Source of the DNA: Piscinibacterium candidicorallinum
Lineage (GTDB): Bacteria; Pseudomonadota; Gammaproteobacteria; Burkholderiales; Burkholderiaceae_C
Length of the DNA stretch: 64,000 bases
Assembly (NCBI RefSeq): GCF_047549485.1
Contig: NZ_CP180191.1
Location: forward strand, 1,364,001 to 1,428,000
Direction: 5' to 3'
The first letter of the stretch is position 1. Each line of letters starts with the position of its first letter. The position numbers were made by a program, and so were the translations under genes. Below are positions 62,879 through 64,000 of the stretch, piece after piece. The notes beneath the pieces were generated by a model. That model did no database searches and was not told the origin of the DNA. It saw only the letters and a program-made list of their open reading frames with translations.

Positions 62879-62887
62879 TTATCCACA
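62879..62887 (+). promoter_or_regulatory. perfect DnaA-box sequence
   Basis: TTATCCACA, the DnaA consensus nonamer, lies in the 65-nt thioredoxin-dnaK gap, just after a perfect 6-bp hairpin (GACCGC/GCGGTC, 62859-62876) that spans the thioredoxin stop. A single box may be chance or a regulatory site. Confidence 0.45.
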
Positions 62888-62932
62888 AGTTCGAATCATC
62901 TTTGTTTATCAGAGCTATCAAGGGACTACATC

Positions 62933-64000
<1,068 letters not shown>

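Overview
The window is 64 kb of GC-rich chromosome (roughly 62-65 % by eye). It looks like a betaproteobacterium of the order Burkholderiales, probably near the Comamonadaceae. The evidence is gene order: rimP-nusA-infB-rbfA-truB-typA; Rieske oxygenase / xseB-ispA-dxs-folE2; argG / argF-argD / DUF3579 / rpsT / murJ; rpsU-yqeY; fur / bamE-dapB / recN-nadK / hrcA / hemH; and grpE-thioredoxin-dnaK. No plasmid, phage, transposase, CRISPR array, rRNA gene or tRNA gene was recognised. Genus cannot be settled without a search.

Layout. 1-8.5 kb: transcription/translation operon from a sigma70-like promoter and a possible attenuator into rimP, nusA, infB, rbfA and truB, then a 273-nt cloverleaf-like inverted-repeat region, then typA. 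8.5-24.3 kb: mixed genes (secreted S9 peptidase between two direct repeats, EamA transporter, orphan membrane protein, CoA-transferase-type enzyme, dusA, TPR membrane protein, DUF4124 protein, FAD-linked 2-hydroxyacid dehydrogenase, DUF2069, wrbA divergent from yihY, sugar dehydrogenase lipoprotein, cNMP-GGDEF protein). 24.3-32.4 kb: isoprenoid and folate block, yajQ, murB and aroQ. 32.4-34.2 kb: a decayed BON-LysM gene and a helical-repeat protein. 34.2-42.8 kb: arginine genes, an MFS exporter, rpsT and murJ. 42.9-48.1 kb: rpsU, yqeY, a glutamate-synthase-like enzyme, serS and ubiC. 48.1-56.8 kb: dapB, bamE, fur, recN, nadK, hrcA and hemH. 56.9-61.5 kb: a 24-residue tandem-repeat secreted protein, a two-component system and a secreted hydrolase. 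61.8-64 kb: heat-shock genes grpE, a thioredoxin-like gene and dnaK, which runs off the window.

Most genes are housekeeping. The unexplained material is mainly between genes: the 273-nt structure before typA; a short stem-loop repeat family with the core GACAAGCGGAAAGCC, at several loci and in both orientations; and a recurring placement of -10-like hexamers 7-9 nt before start codons, which suggests leaderless mRNAs. Protein-level oddities are the 24-residue repeat protein, a chorismate-mutase-like lipoprotein that appears to lack catalytic residues, a GGDEF domain reading SGDRF, and a BON-LysM gene with an in-frame stop. All identities come from reading motifs and gene order; no database search was run.
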